A stretch of 34,809 bases of DNA from positions 1-34,809 of the forward strand of contig MCBE01000022.1 of assembly GCA_001723845.1 (NCBI GenBank), written 5' to 3'. This document shows, piece by piece, positions 16,261 to 24,596 of the stretch. Position 1 is the first letter of the stretch. Every line of letters starts with the position of its first letter. Made by a program: the position numbers and the translations under genes. This DNA comes from Candidatus Altarchaeales archaeon WOR_SM1_SCG. GTDB lineage: Archaea; Altiarchaeota; Altiarchaeia; IMC4; WOR-SM1-SCG. The notes beneath the pieces are model-generated. The model saw only the letters and a program-made list of their open reading frames with translations. It had not been told where the DNA came from and ran no database searches.

Positions 16261-16677
16261 GTGAAAGTTGTAGTTGATGCTAACATTATCATATCGCTTT
16301 TGATAGCAAAGGGTTCCAAACACAAACTGTTTTTCTCCGGTGAGCTGGATATAATATCTCCTGACATAATCTTATTTGAGATAGGCAAACACTGGGATGA
16401 GATATCTGAAAAAAGCAGGTTATCCAAATGGGAATTAAACCTTGAATTTTCCGCTGTTAGAGAACAGATGATGGTGTTTTCTGTTGAGAAATCTAAATGG
16501 ATCAAGGAAGGCGTAAAGATTTCCCCGGACCCTGATGATGCCGAATACTTCGCACTGGCACTGAAATTCAATTGCCCTATCTGGTCAGAGGACAAACCGT
16601 TGAAACAGCAGCAATCCAAGGTGGAAGTAATGGATACAAGGAAACTGCTGGAAAAACTTGGTTTAATCCCTGTGTGA
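16261..16677 (+). CDS. PIN-domain ribonuclease toxin (VapC-like)
   Basis: A 138-residue PIN domain starting at a GTG directly abutting the antitoxin stop (TGAGTG). The four acidic positions are visible: D6 in VVDANIII, E40 in LFEIGKHW, D92/D93 in DPDDAEYFALAL and D111 in WSEDKPL. PIN toxins are Mg2+-dependent endoribonucleases that typically cut tRNA or rRNA. The family with the DPDDAEYFALAL motif is common in archaea. A GGTGGT stretch at the end of the antitoxin gene could serve as ribosome-binding site. The module is complete and looks functional. Confidence 0.9.
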   Translation: MKVVVDANIIISLLIAKGSKHKLFFSGELDIISPDIILFEIGKHWDEISEKSRLSKWELNLEFSAVREQMMVFSVEKSKWIKEGVKISPDPDDAEYFALALKFNCPIWSEDKPLKQQQSKVEVMDTRKLLEKLGLIPV

Positions 16678-17037
16678 AATTCTTTATTTTCCGCAGGGAG
16701 ATTTATGTTGGTGTTTTTCATTTTTATCTATTATTTAGTTTTTACATAAAATATATATTTTTTGTTATAACAGAAATTTATATAGTTATATTATATATTA
16801 CGAATTTATTCTTTAAAAAAGAAAAGCGAAAATATTTTCTTCGTTCAGTGTGCGAAAATCTGATAAGTAAATTATATATAATTCAGTTTATATAAAATCC
16901 GGTGATTTTTGCGGTAAAATTTTTGAAAAATCAGGTAAAATCAGCAAAAATGTCAAAATTTTATTTAAATTTTAGAATCTTAGAATGTTTGAACAATTTA
17001 AAAATTAATTCTTAATTCTAATTCTTAATTACAAAAA
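16678..17037. other. AT-rich intergenic region upstream of thrS
   Basis: No supported gene in this 360-bp gap. It contains very AT-rich blocks (TATATAGTTATATTATATAT near 16781), an 8-bp inverted repeat TGATTTTT...AAAAATCA around 16902-16934, and tandem AATTCTTAATT copies just before the thrS start. It probably holds the thrS promoter; a TTTAAAAATT element about 35-45 bases before the ATG is a TATA candidate. An uncharted small RNA cannot be excluded. Confidence 0.4.
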
Positions 17038-18906
17038 ATGAGAACTCTAATTATCCACTCGGATTACATTAAATTTAAACTAAAGAAAAAAGCAATCGGT
17101 GATGCAGAAGAGGTTTCTGAAAAAGAAGGTGCGGCAGTTGATGCACTTGTCGCATTTATCGCGGTTGAAAAGGTTGACGAGACAGACCCCGGTTCCGTAA
17201 TTGAGCAAACTATTTCCGAAATTAAAGAACTTTATGAAAAAGTCGGTGCGAAATCTGTTGCGGTCTATCCTTACGCACATCTTTCGGATAACCTGTCAAG
17301 CCCGAAAACCGCAAAGGTTATTCTTGACGGCGTGTATGAAAAATTGAAATCAGAGGGCTACGAGGTTATAAAAGCACCTTTCGGCTGGTATAAAAGTTTT
17401 GAGATAAAATGCAAGGGTCATCCGCTGTCGGAACTTTCAAGAACAATTGTTCCGGGGACTGCTAAAGTAAAGGATGAAAAAGAGAAGGAATCAGATGCAC
17501 TTAAATCAGAGGAAAAATTAAAGTCATACTGGTATATCCTTGATGTTTGCGGCACACTGACGCCTGCTGATAAGTTCAATTATTCGGAGCATGATAATTT
17601 AAAGAAATTTTCCGACTATGAAATTTCAGGAACAAGGGCTGTTGATAAAATACCTCCTCATGTGAAGTTTATGCGCCTGCATGAAATTGCCGACTACGAG
17701 CCAGGCTCTGATCCCGGAAACATGAGATGGTACCCTAAAGGGAGTTTGATTAAGCGACTGCTTGAAGAAAAGGTCTCTGCAATGGTTGCAAAAATGGGCG
17801 GCATGCAGGTTGAAACGCCGATAATGTATGATTATTTGCACGATAATCTTTCAAAATATTTAAACAGGTTTCCTGCAAGACAGTATGTTGTGAAATCAGG
17901 AGAAAAAGAATATTTTTTAAGATTTGCCGCATGCTTCGGGCAGTATTTAATGAAACACGATATGACAATTTCCTATAAAAATTTACCTTTAAAATTATAT
18001 GAATTATCACATTATTCGTTCAGGCGGGAGCAGAAGGGTGAACTTGTCGGGCTTCGCCGGCTAAGAGCATTTACGATGCCTGATATGCACACGCTCGCAT
18101 CTGATCTAACGAGTGCAAAAAATGAATTTCTTGAGCAGTATAAGGCATCAATGCGGTGGATGCAGGGTTTGGGGATTGACTATGAAGTCGGGATAAGGTT
18201 TGTTAAGGATTTCTACTACGAGAATGAGGAATTTGCAAAAAAACTCGTACAGTTAATGGGTCGCCCGGTGTTGATTGAAATGTGGGATGAGCGTCCTTTT
18301 TATTTTGTAATGAAATTTGAATTTAATTTTGTTGATGCCCTGAACAAGGCATCTGCCTTATCAACCGTGCAAATTGATATTGAAAACACAAAAAGATTTG
18401 ACATATCATATACCGATGATTCCGGTAACAAGAAATACCCGCTGATGCTTCATGCATCAATTTCAGGAAGCATTGACAGGAATATTTACGCAATTCTTGA
18501 AAAGTGCGAGCTTGACATGCGGCGCGGGAAAAAGCCAACTTTTCCGCTGTGGCTTTCACCGACACAGGTAAGATTGATTCCTGTTTCTGAAAATTTTGTT
18601 TCTTTTTCAGAAGAAATTTTAAATAAAATTAATGATTCAAACATTCGCGCGGATTTAGATGATCGTGTTCTTTCCATGGGTAAAAAAATAAGAGAGGCGG
18701 AAAAGGAATGGATTCCTTATATTGTTGTAATCGGTGAAAAAGAGAAGGAGACGGGTGAATTGTCCGTAAGGGTAAGAGAAACCGGAAAACAGGAGAATAT
18801 GACTGTTGATAATTTAGTTAATGATATTAAAGAGAAAACCGAAGGGCTTCCGTTTAAACCATTACCTGTGCCAAAATTGTTGAGCAAGAGAGCAAAGTTT
18901 GTTTAA
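17038..18906 (+). CDS. thrS: Threonyl-tRNA synthetase, archaeal type
   Basis: A 622-residue class II synthetase that charges tRNA-Thr. The N-terminal ~145 residues form the archaeal D-aminoacyl-tRNA deacylase-like editing domain (MRTLIIHSDYIKFK ... KSVAVYPYAHLSDNLS ... APFGWYKSFEIKCKGHPLSE) instead of the bacterial TGS/N2 domains. The catalytic core includes motif 2 (YSFRREQKGELVGLRRLRAF, then TMPDMH) and motif 3 (SISGSIDRNIYAILE). The C-terminal anticodon-binding domain begins near FPLWLSPTQVRLIPVSE. Length and domain order are those of a complete enzyme. The stop overlaps the frame of a HepT remnant that begins exactly here. Confidence 0.97.
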   Translation: MRTLIIHSDYIKFKLKKKAIGDAEEVSEKEGAAVDALVAFIAVEKVDETDPGSVIEQTISEIKELYEKVGAKSVAVYPYAHLSDNLSSPKTAKVILDGVYEKLKSEGYEVIKAPFGWYKSFEIKCKGHPLSELSRTIVPGTAKVKDEKEKESDALKSEEKLKSYWYILDVCGTLTPADKFNYSEHDNLKKFSDYEISGTRAVDKIPPHVKFMRLHEIADYEPGSDPGNMRWYPKGSLIKRLLEEKVSAMVAKMGGMQVETPIMYDYLHDNLSKYLNRFPARQYVVKSGEKEYFLRFAACFGQYLMKHDMTISYKNLPLKLYELSHYSFRREQKGELVGLRRLRAFTMPDMHTLASDLTSAKNEFLEQYKASMRWMQGLGIDYEVGIRFVKDFYYENEEFAKKLVQLMGRPVLIEMWDERPFYFVMKFEFNFVDALNKASALSTVQIDIENTKRFDISYTDDSGNKKYPLMLHASISGSIDRNIYAILEKCELDMRRGKKPTFPLWLSPTQVRLIPVSENFVSFSEEILNKINDSNIRADLDDRVLSMGKKIREAEKEWIPYIVVIGEKEKETGELSVRVRETGKQENMTVDNLVNDIKEKTEGLPFKPLPVPKLLSKRAKFV

Positions 18907-19150
18907 ATTCCTCCTCACTATCGGGCTCGGTATTCCGGGCGATGACGAAGACATCATAGAGAACCTGACTAAAAATAAGATTTTGAGCCGAGAAACCAAA
19001 GAAAAATTGAAAGCAATGAAGGGCTTTAGAAACATACCGGTTCACAGGTACGGCAGGATAGACGACAACATTATATATGAAATATTAGAGGAGAACCTGC
19101 CGGATTTTTATGCATTTATAGAAGAAATAGAAAATTTTTTAGATAATTGA
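18902..19150 (+). pseudogene. 5'-truncated HepT-type (DUF86) HEPN toxin remnant
   Basis: About 82 codons read as the C-terminal part of a HepT/DUF86 protein. GLGIPGDDEDIIENLTKNKI leads into GFRNIPVHRYGRIDD, which contains the R-x4-H-x-Y ribonuclease motif, and IIYEILEENLPDFYAFIEEI follows. Intact HepT proteins are about 110-140 residues; the N-terminal helices are missing. There is no ATG: the frame opens with TTG inside the last codons of thrS. No MNT nucleotidyltransferase antitoxin gene is adjacent. I read it as a relic joined to the 3' end of thrS, though an expressed fragment translated by re-initiation cannot be excluded. Its end overlaps the ligase gene by 12 bp, convergently. Confidence 0.75.
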
Positions 19151-21868
19151 TGTTGTACCGTGAGTATTTCTCATCAGCCCGCGAGCCCTCTCAACACTAT
19201 CCGCATCCTCCGCCCCCTTATCCTCTCTCACCCTCACAAGCCGCGGGAACCTCAAAGCGTACCCGGATTCATAAGTCGGCGACTTCTGGATTTCCTCGTA
19301 AGCCACTTCAACAACAACCTTCGGCTTTAGTTTTACTTCCTTCCCGATTTCTTCTGTAATCAGCGGCTTGAGGTTTTTGGTCATTTCCTTGAACTGGTCA
19401 TCCGTTAGTCCGGTTGCCATTCTCCCGATTTTCAGGATTTTACCGGTATCCTCATCCCTTGCCCCCAGCAGGAACGATGCGAGCCAGTGCGCCCGTCTTC
19501 CCTCACCCCATGTCGCACCGACTATCACAAGGTCAAGTGTTTCCATCACCGGCTTTATTTTATACATATATCCCACTCTTGAGCCGGGCTGGTATGGTGC
19601 GTCAAGATTTTTAACCATGACACCTTCATGTCCCATGGATAAAGAATATTTATAAAATTTATTTGCATCACCCGGGTTGTCCGTAATCATCTGCTCCGCT
19701 ATCCTGAATTTCCCCGTGGGATTTATAATTTCCTCTAAAATTTTTCTCCTGTTTTTGAATTTCTCATTAATTAACGATTTCCCGTTTAGATAAACAATAT
19801 CAAATAAATTAATTTCAACAGGTATTTTTTCAACCATCTCACGAATGTCGTATTTGCGCTTTATCCGCCTGGAGAGATCCTGAAACGGGCGCGGCAATCT
19901 TCCCTCATCACCGCCGCGTATTGCAACCGCTTCCCCTTCAACAATCGCCGAATCTGCCTTTATATTTTCTCTTGCCGATTTTACAATTTCAGGGAACTGG
20001 TTTGTGACATTCTCAAGCCGCCTTGTGAATAATTTAATTTCATCATTGTTCTTGTGTATCTGGCAGTTATGTAAACAAGCCAATGTTGTGCAATAACTCT
20101 CATCACCCTCTACTTGCAAATTATAAACTTTTGATCTCGGATCAATACCTCGTGGATGTTTCCTTCTAATCTCTTCTTTTTTAAATATTTTTACAATCAA
20201 TTTATTATCTTCAATCCTTGATGCGCCTGGTTTACCTTTTGTCAATATCAATTTAAAATATGTCTTATTATTTATTCTCAACTTTTTAAGAGCCATTATA
20301 ATTCCAAACTTTAATCCGAGTAATTGCACAAAAGCCGCCAGATTGCCCTCTTTTGTTGTAATAGAAGTTCTTTTAAAACTGTCCACGCATCCATCTGCAT
20401 CTACCCATCCATTTAGAAACTCAGTAAAGTCATTTTTTGAAATATTCCAGAACCACCGGGGAAGATTCTTTCCCTTCCAACCTCTTTTTTCATGTCTGAA
20501 ATTTTTGGAAAGCCACTTTAAAAATGGCTTATCTGTCCAATACATATAAATTGCTCCGTTATGTGGTGATTTACTGATTTTGGTTATTCCAAAAGTTTTT
20601 TTAATTATGTTTCCATAAAAATTACACATATCTTCTCCTGTTTTTTCGTTAAACATAATTCCCACTCTCCATGTTTTATTATGTGTGTTAGAATAACCAT
20701 CTCCAATCCAATATCCTAAAAACCTAAAGAATTTTTTATTTAATTTAAATGTTTTCACATAATTGGCGTGTGTTTTTAATACAACCTCTTTTGGAATTTT
20801 CTCTTTTATTTTGAAATCAGGAATTGGAAATGCAAGTTCATCCTTTTTGTCTATGTCTTCTATGTTCTTCCATTTAAATTTTTCAGAAGAATAAACTAAT
20901 ACGGGATGTTTTTCTGTAATTTTAAATTCGTTTCCAAGCCAGGTTTGAACTTTAAAAACACATTCGTTTTTATCAATCGTTCTTTTATTTTTAGCAACTA
21001 CTTTTTTAAAATTTCCTTTATGTGTCAATACATAGTCCCCGACTTTGACATCTTTTATGGGCATTGTCCCTTTGTTTTTTATATATATTGGCGTAAGCCC
21101 CGAAACACAGCGAAATCCATCGTATTTTATTTCAAAAGCACACTCTTCAAAGTCCTCAACCGCTTCTTCAACCGAGTCAACTTTCTGTGAAAGCATGACC
21201 CTCATGGGAGTTCCTGTCTCAAGATTAATATTTTTAATCCCCTCGCTTCCATGTAATTTCGCAATTTTTGCAACCTTCCCGAAATCCGAAATCAACGAAT
21301 ACCCGCGCTCAATTAGTTTTGCATCAACCCCGTAAGCAGAAGCAATCGCATCCCTGATAATTCCCTCGCCCACTCCGAGCCGCAGTTCCTCAAGAATCAA
21401 ACGAATGATATATTTCGCTTCGGAGGGTGTTGCAAACGACAATAACTCTTCAATGTATTTCAGTTTCTTTTTCGTGGATTCTTTACCTGAAAATTCCGAA
21501 ATTTTATTTAAATTATCATAGACCTTATCAAGTGTTAGTTCCTGCGTGAAAAGGGCGCTCTGGGTTTTATTTTTCAATAATTTTTCCGCTGCAAGCCCGG
21601 TATCACCGGTCTCGCGGATTGTATCTGAAATTTTCTTTTCGCTGGCTCCCGAAACATCCGCGATGGCTTTAATCATTAATTTATTTGCAATTCCCAGTTC
21701 TTTATCGCTCCACTGCGGGAATGCCTTTCCCTGGAGGAATAGAACAACTGCCGCAAGATAATCTCCTGGAACATCTTTCAGGAATTCGGAAACGATGTCT
21801 GTCATTTCAAGGCGTTTTGTTGTCTTCTCAAGTTCGCAATAGACGGAAACTAATTTGCTGTATTTCAT
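19139..21868 (-). CDS. lig: ATP-dependent DNA ligase interrupted by an intein
   Basis: A 909-residue precursor. Removing the 348-residue intein leaves a 561-residue ligase, the usual length for archaeal replicative ligase (LigI type). Extein features: N-terminal DNA-binding domain (about 1-210); motif I FEIKYDGFR with adenylated Lys K248; then, after the intein, QIHKNNDEIKLFTRRLENVT; later EGVMVKNLDAPYQPGSR, WLKIK-equivalent YMYKIKP; and the OB-fold end (VVEVAYEEIQKSPTYESGYA ... LRFPRLVRVREDKG). It seals nicks in replication and repair. Activity depends on protein splicing because the intein separates the catalytic lysine from downstream motifs. Convergent with the HepT remnant; alone on its strand. 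Confidence 0.96.
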   Translation of the reverse strand: MKYSKLVSVYCELEKTTKRLEMTDIVSEFLKDVPGDYLAAVVLFLQGKAFPQWSDKELGIANKLMIKAIADVSGASEKKISDTIRETGDTGLAAEKLLKNKTQSALFTQELTLDKVYDNLNKISEFSGKESTKKKLKYIEELLSFATPSEAKYIIRLILEELRLGVGEGIIRDAIASAYGVDAKLIERGYSLISDFGKVAKIAKLHGSEGIKNINLETGTPMRVMLSQKVDSVEEAVEDFEECAFEIKYDGFRCVSGLTPIYIKNKGTMPIKDVKVGDYVLTHKGNFKKVVAKNKRTIDKNECVFKVQTWLGNEFKITEKHPVLVYSSEKFKWKNIEDIDKKDELAFPIPDFKIKEKIPKEVVLKTHANYVKTFKLNKKFFRFLGYWIGDGYSNTHNKTWRVGIMFNEKTGEDMCNFYGNIIKKTFGITKISKSPHNGAIYMYWTDKPFLKWLSKNFRHEKRGWKGKNLPRWFWNISKNDFTEFLNGWVDADGCVDSFKRTSITTKEGNLAAFVQLLGLKFGIIMALKKLRINNKTYFKLILTKGKPGASRIEDNKLIVKIFKKEEIRRKHPRGIDPRSKVYNLQVEGDESYCTTLACLHNCQIHKNNDEIKLFTRRLENVTNQFPEIVKSARENIKADSAIVEGEAVAIRGGDEGRLPRPFQDLSRRIKRKYDIREMVEKIPVEINLFDIVYLNGKSLINEKFKNRRKILEEIINPTGKFRIAEQMITDNPGDANKFYKYSLSMGHEGVMVKNLDAPYQPGSRVGYMYKIKPVMETLDLVIVGATWGEGRRAHWLASFLLGARDEDTGKILKIGRMATGLTDDQFKEMTKNLKPLITEEIGKEVKLKPKVVVEVAYEEIQKSPTYESGYALRFPRLVRVREDKGAEDADSVERARGLMRNTHGTTSII
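20066..21109 (-). mobile_element. LAGLIDADG intein inserted in DNA ligase motif I
   Basis: Residues 254-601 of the ligase precursor. The intein starts at Cys254 (CVSGLTPIYIKNKGTMPIKD, block A) directly after KYDGFR. Block B is ITEKHPVLV with the TxxH pattern. The homing-endonuclease motifs are LGYWIGDG (about 384-391) and FLNGWVDADG (about 484-493). Block F is VYNLQVEGDESY. Block G is LACLHN with the penultimate His-Asn, followed by Cys602 as the +1 nucleophile. All splicing residues and both LAGLIDADG aspartates are present, so the intein looks splicing-competent and possibly able to home. The rejoined extein reads KYDGFR-CQIHKNN, as expected for a ligase. Confidence 0.95.
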
Positions 21869-22015
21869 GTTGTTATTTCTTTAAAAATTACATTAGAGGT
21901 ATATTAAATCTATATTTTTTGATTTAATAACTATTTTTATTAAATAATATTTAATAATTATTCAATTAATATTAAAAAGTTTTTAATAATTATTGAGTAA
22001 ACTAAATCAAATAAA

Positions 22016-23323
22016 ATGGAATATCTTGACAGAGAGATAACAACAAAACTCAAGAAATGGATTGACAGAAGAGAGATTTATGCAATAAAAGGTCCGAGGC
22101 AGTGCGGGAAAACAACACTGCTATATATCTTGAAGGATTATCTGGTACACGAAAAAGGTGTTGATGAAGACAGGATTATATTCCTTAACTGCGAGGATTA
22201 CGAGGTTCTGGAAAAGTTCAATAAAAACTCAAAGGAATTTATTTCAAGTTACATCACCGGTAGGGACATAAATTATTTTTTTCTTGACGAGTTTCAATAT
22301 GTTGAAGACGGCGGCAGGAAACTGAAAATTCTTTACGATACATACGAAAATGCAAAATTTATAATTACCGGTTCATCCTCGCTTGAACTTACCGGCAAAA
22401 CCTCTAAATTCCTCGTGGGCAGGGTTTTTGAATTTAATCTTTACCCGTTTTCTTTTAAAGAATTTTTAAATGCAAAAGATAAGCGGCTTGCAAGAATTCA
22501 CAACGAGAGAAATGAAAAATTTAAAAATTTAATTTTCAATTCAATAAACCCGGGAATTGACGAGGAAATATTTACAGGTGATTTTAAAAATTTATTCGCG
22601 GAATATGTAACCTACGGCGGATACCCGGAGGTAATAAAAACAGATGACAAAGAAACAAAAAAAGAAATTTTAAAAAACATTTATAACACTTATGTAACAA
22701 GAGATGTAATTGAACTTTTAAAAATCCGTGATGTTTTCAAGTTCAGGAAAATTGTTTCTGTTTTAAGTTCCCAATCAGGAGGTATAGCGAACTATAATGA
22801 ATTGTCCTCTGTATGCGAGAGTTATTATAAAGAACTTATGGAAATTCTTGATGTCCTTGAAGAGACGTTTATCATAAAAAGAGTAACGCCGTTTTACAGG
22901 AATCTGAAAACAGAACTAAAAAAGAACCCGAAAGTTTATTTTGTTGATTCGGGATTAAGGAATTACACGATAAATAATTTTGCCCCGGTTGATGAAAGAA
23001 CCGACAAAGGAGAAATTATTGAAAATTTTGTTTTAAATCAATTAAATCAATTATTATCTTTATCGCACGAATACGAATTTCGCATAAATTACTGGCGGAC
23101 TCTCGGAAAAGCAGAAGTTGATTTTATTTTAAATTTCCAGAAAAAGATAATTCCTGTTGAAGTGAAATATAAAAAATTTCAAAAACCGGAAGTCACGAGG
23201 AGTTTCAGGAGTTTCTTAACAGCATATCAGCCGGATAACGCTGTTTTATTAACAAAAAATTATTCCGGGAAAATGAATGTTAATGGAATAAATATTTCGT
23301 TTATTCCCGTGTGGTATGTTTAA
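22016..23323 (+). CDS. AAA-type ATPase with DUF4143 C-terminal domain
   Basis: A 435-residue P-loop ATPase of the widespread archaeal/bacterial AAA_14-DUF4143 family. Walker A is GPRQCGKTT (26-34); Walker B is NYFFLDEFQYV; ITGSSSLELT is the sensor-type region. The C-terminal DUF4143 part ends in WRTLGKAEVDFILNFQKKII followed by PVEVKYKKF, a PD-(D/E)XK-like nuclease signature (D...E-x-K). Members are often numerous in archaeal genomes; their role is unsettled (possible conflict or transposon-related functions). Standalone gene, divergent from the ligase across an AT-rich gap. Full length. Confidence 0.9.
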   Translation: MEYLDREITTKLKKWIDRREIYAIKGPRQCGKTTLLYILKDYLVHEKGVDEDRIIFLNCEDYEVLEKFNKNSKEFISSYITGRDINYFFLDEFQYVEDGGRKLKILYDTYENAKFIITGSSSLELTGKTSKFLVGRVFEFNLYPFSFKEFLNAKDKRLARIHNERNEKFKNLIFNSINPGIDEEIFTGDFKNLFAEYVTYGGYPEVIKTDDKETKKEILKNIYNTYVTRDVIELLKIRDVFKFRKIVSVLSSQSGGIANYNELSSVCESYYKELMEILDVLEETFIIKRVTPFYRNLKTELKKNPKVYFVDSGLRNYTINNFAPVDERTDKGEIIENFVLNQLNQLLSLSHEYEFRINYWRTLGKAEVDFILNFQKKIIPVEVKYKKFQKPEVTRSFRSFLTAYQPDNAVLLTKNYSGKMNVNGINISFIPVWYV

Positions 23324-23361
23324 TTAATGCTTTTTAATTTATATTGTTGTATTGCTCGCAA

Positions 23362-23820
23362 TCAAATATTTTTCAAAACAAATTTCGTTACAAACGGCAA
23401 ACGAAACGCTTTTCCCTGGTATGCTAAATACGCCAGGTAAATTTTAAGCAATAACCACAGGAAACCTGCGAGCATAAATATTATCATAATTAAGAAAAAT
23501 ATAATAAATATTACAAAAAACAGCAAACCAAATACTGCACCGTCACCGGGCATCGTTGATGCGCCGATCGGGAACATGAAAAACATAAGCATCCACGCAA
23601 TCCATCCCACCATGAACACAACCATACACACAGTCAACAGGATAATCTCCGTTAAAAGCATCTGGAGCCCGTGAAATCTTGCGAATTTATCGTCTTTTGC
23701 AAGCAGGTAAATTAACAGGGGTGCAAAAACGCCGATAATTATTGCTCCCGCGTAAGCCAATGCGCCCAGCATCCTGCTGTCATTCTTCTCCGGTTTTATA
23801 TCGTTAATTGTTTCAAACAT
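23362..23820 (-). CDS. Small integral membrane protein, DUF4870-like
   Basis: About 152 residues from the ATG (MFETINDIKPEKNDSRMLGA); an upstream in-frame TTG at 23832 would overlap the preceding gene's stop. Three to four hydrophobic helices are evident: AYAGAIIIGVFAPLLIYLLA, a middle pair around LLTVCMVVFMVGWIAWMLMF, and a C-terminal IFFLIMIIFMLAGFLWLLL. The sequence KDDKFARFHGLQMLL between helices 1 and 2 is the hallmark of the DUF4870/Tic20-like small membrane protein family. No enzymatic motif. It follows the AMMECR1 gene by 8 bp and is likely co-transcribed with it. Function unknown. Confidence 0.82.
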   Translation of the reverse strand: MFETINDIKPEKNDSRMLGALAYAGAIIIGVFAPLLIYLLAKDDKFARFHGLQMLLTEIILLTVCMVVFMVGWIAWMLMFFMFPIGASTMPGDGAVFGLLFFVIFIIFFLIMIIFMLAGFLWLLLKIYLAYLAYQGKAFRLPFVTKFVLKNI

Positions 23821-23828
23821 TCTTGGTT

Positions 23829-24434
23829 TCAATCACTAAATTTCTTCTCAATCACTTCCCCATAAGGTTCAACTTCGCCGAAAACCTGTCCCGTGAAACT
23901 GTAAACTTTAACTCTTTTACCAAACCACGCATCAGGCGAGAGTCCTGCTTTTACGCAGGTCTGCGATAAAAATTCCGGCTCGTTCCATTTCCATTCAACA
24001 GGAACCTGCGGGAGTAAAAGTCCTTTAAAAAAGCCGCTTTCAACAATCAAGCCGTCTCTTCCGACCTTGATTTTTTCAAGATATTTAACCGGGTCATCCA
24101 CTTCAACAAGTTCCGGTTTTGTAAGCACCGAGACCTCAACAATTAAATTTTTTAATTCATTTTTTTCTACGGGGGAAAAGCGAGGGTCTTTTAGTGCCGC
24201 AGAAATTGCAGCGCCCCTGACTGCATCAATTAAAGGCATCACCGGCTCCGTATATCCGATGCACCCCCTGAGATTATGGTCCGGGAATGTATGCAAACTC
24301 ACGAAGACGCCTCTCTTTTTACTTAAAATATCTCTTAAATTTTCAGGCGGCACTGCTCCCGTTTCACTAAAATACGACTCAATTACCTCTCTTGTAAATT
24401 TAACCAGTGATTTTCCCTGTTGTAGCGACAGCAT
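23829..24434 (-). CDS. AMMECR1 domain protein
   Basis: A 201-residue member of the AMMECR1 family, conserved across archaea and eukaryotes. The signature LRGCIGYTEP (about 59-68) is intact. The flanking GVFVSLHTF and the C-terminal VPVEWKWNEPEFLSQTCVKA and PDAWFGKRVKVYSFTGQVFG segments are typical. Length fits the archaeal members. The biochemical role is unsettled; in archaea it often neighbours MEMO-like or radical-SAM genes, none of which is seen here. It is followed by the small membrane protein gene in a probable two-gene unit, divergent from topA. Confidence 0.93.
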   Translation of the reverse strand: MLSLQQGKSLVKFTREVIESYFSETGAVPPENLRDILSKKRGVFVSLHTFPDHNLRGCIGYTEPVMPLIDAVRGAAISAALKDPRFSPVEKNELKNLIVEVSVLTKPELVEVDDPVKYLEKIKVGRDGLIVESGFFKGLLLPQVPVEWKWNEPEFLSQTCVKAGLSPDAWFGKRVKVYSFTGQVFGEVEPYGEVIEKKFSD

Positions 24435-24587
24435 TTTTTATTTTTAATAATTGGTATTCTATAAATAAATTTTAAATCAAAATTACGATTTATACTGCTT
24501 TCAATTCAATTCTTTTATTAATTTTTAATTATAATTTTATGAATAACGATTTTATTAATTTTATTAATTTTAAAATTTAGAATTTAA

Positions 24588-24593
24588 GGTGAT
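24588..24593 (+). promoter_or_regulatory. Shine-Dalgarno-like GGTGAT before topA
   Basis: GGTGAT is complementary to the anti-SD end of archaeal 16S rRNA but lies only three bases before the ATG at 24597, closer than normal. It supports the chosen start weakly. Confidence 0.4.
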
Positions 24594-24596
24594 AAC

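Noticed and set aside
15948-16721. 257-residue minus-strand ORF opposite the VapBC-like pair
   Set aside because: Its sequence is low-complexity Ser/Ile-rich, typical of an antisense shadow, while the plus strand carries two clear toxin-antitoxin genes.
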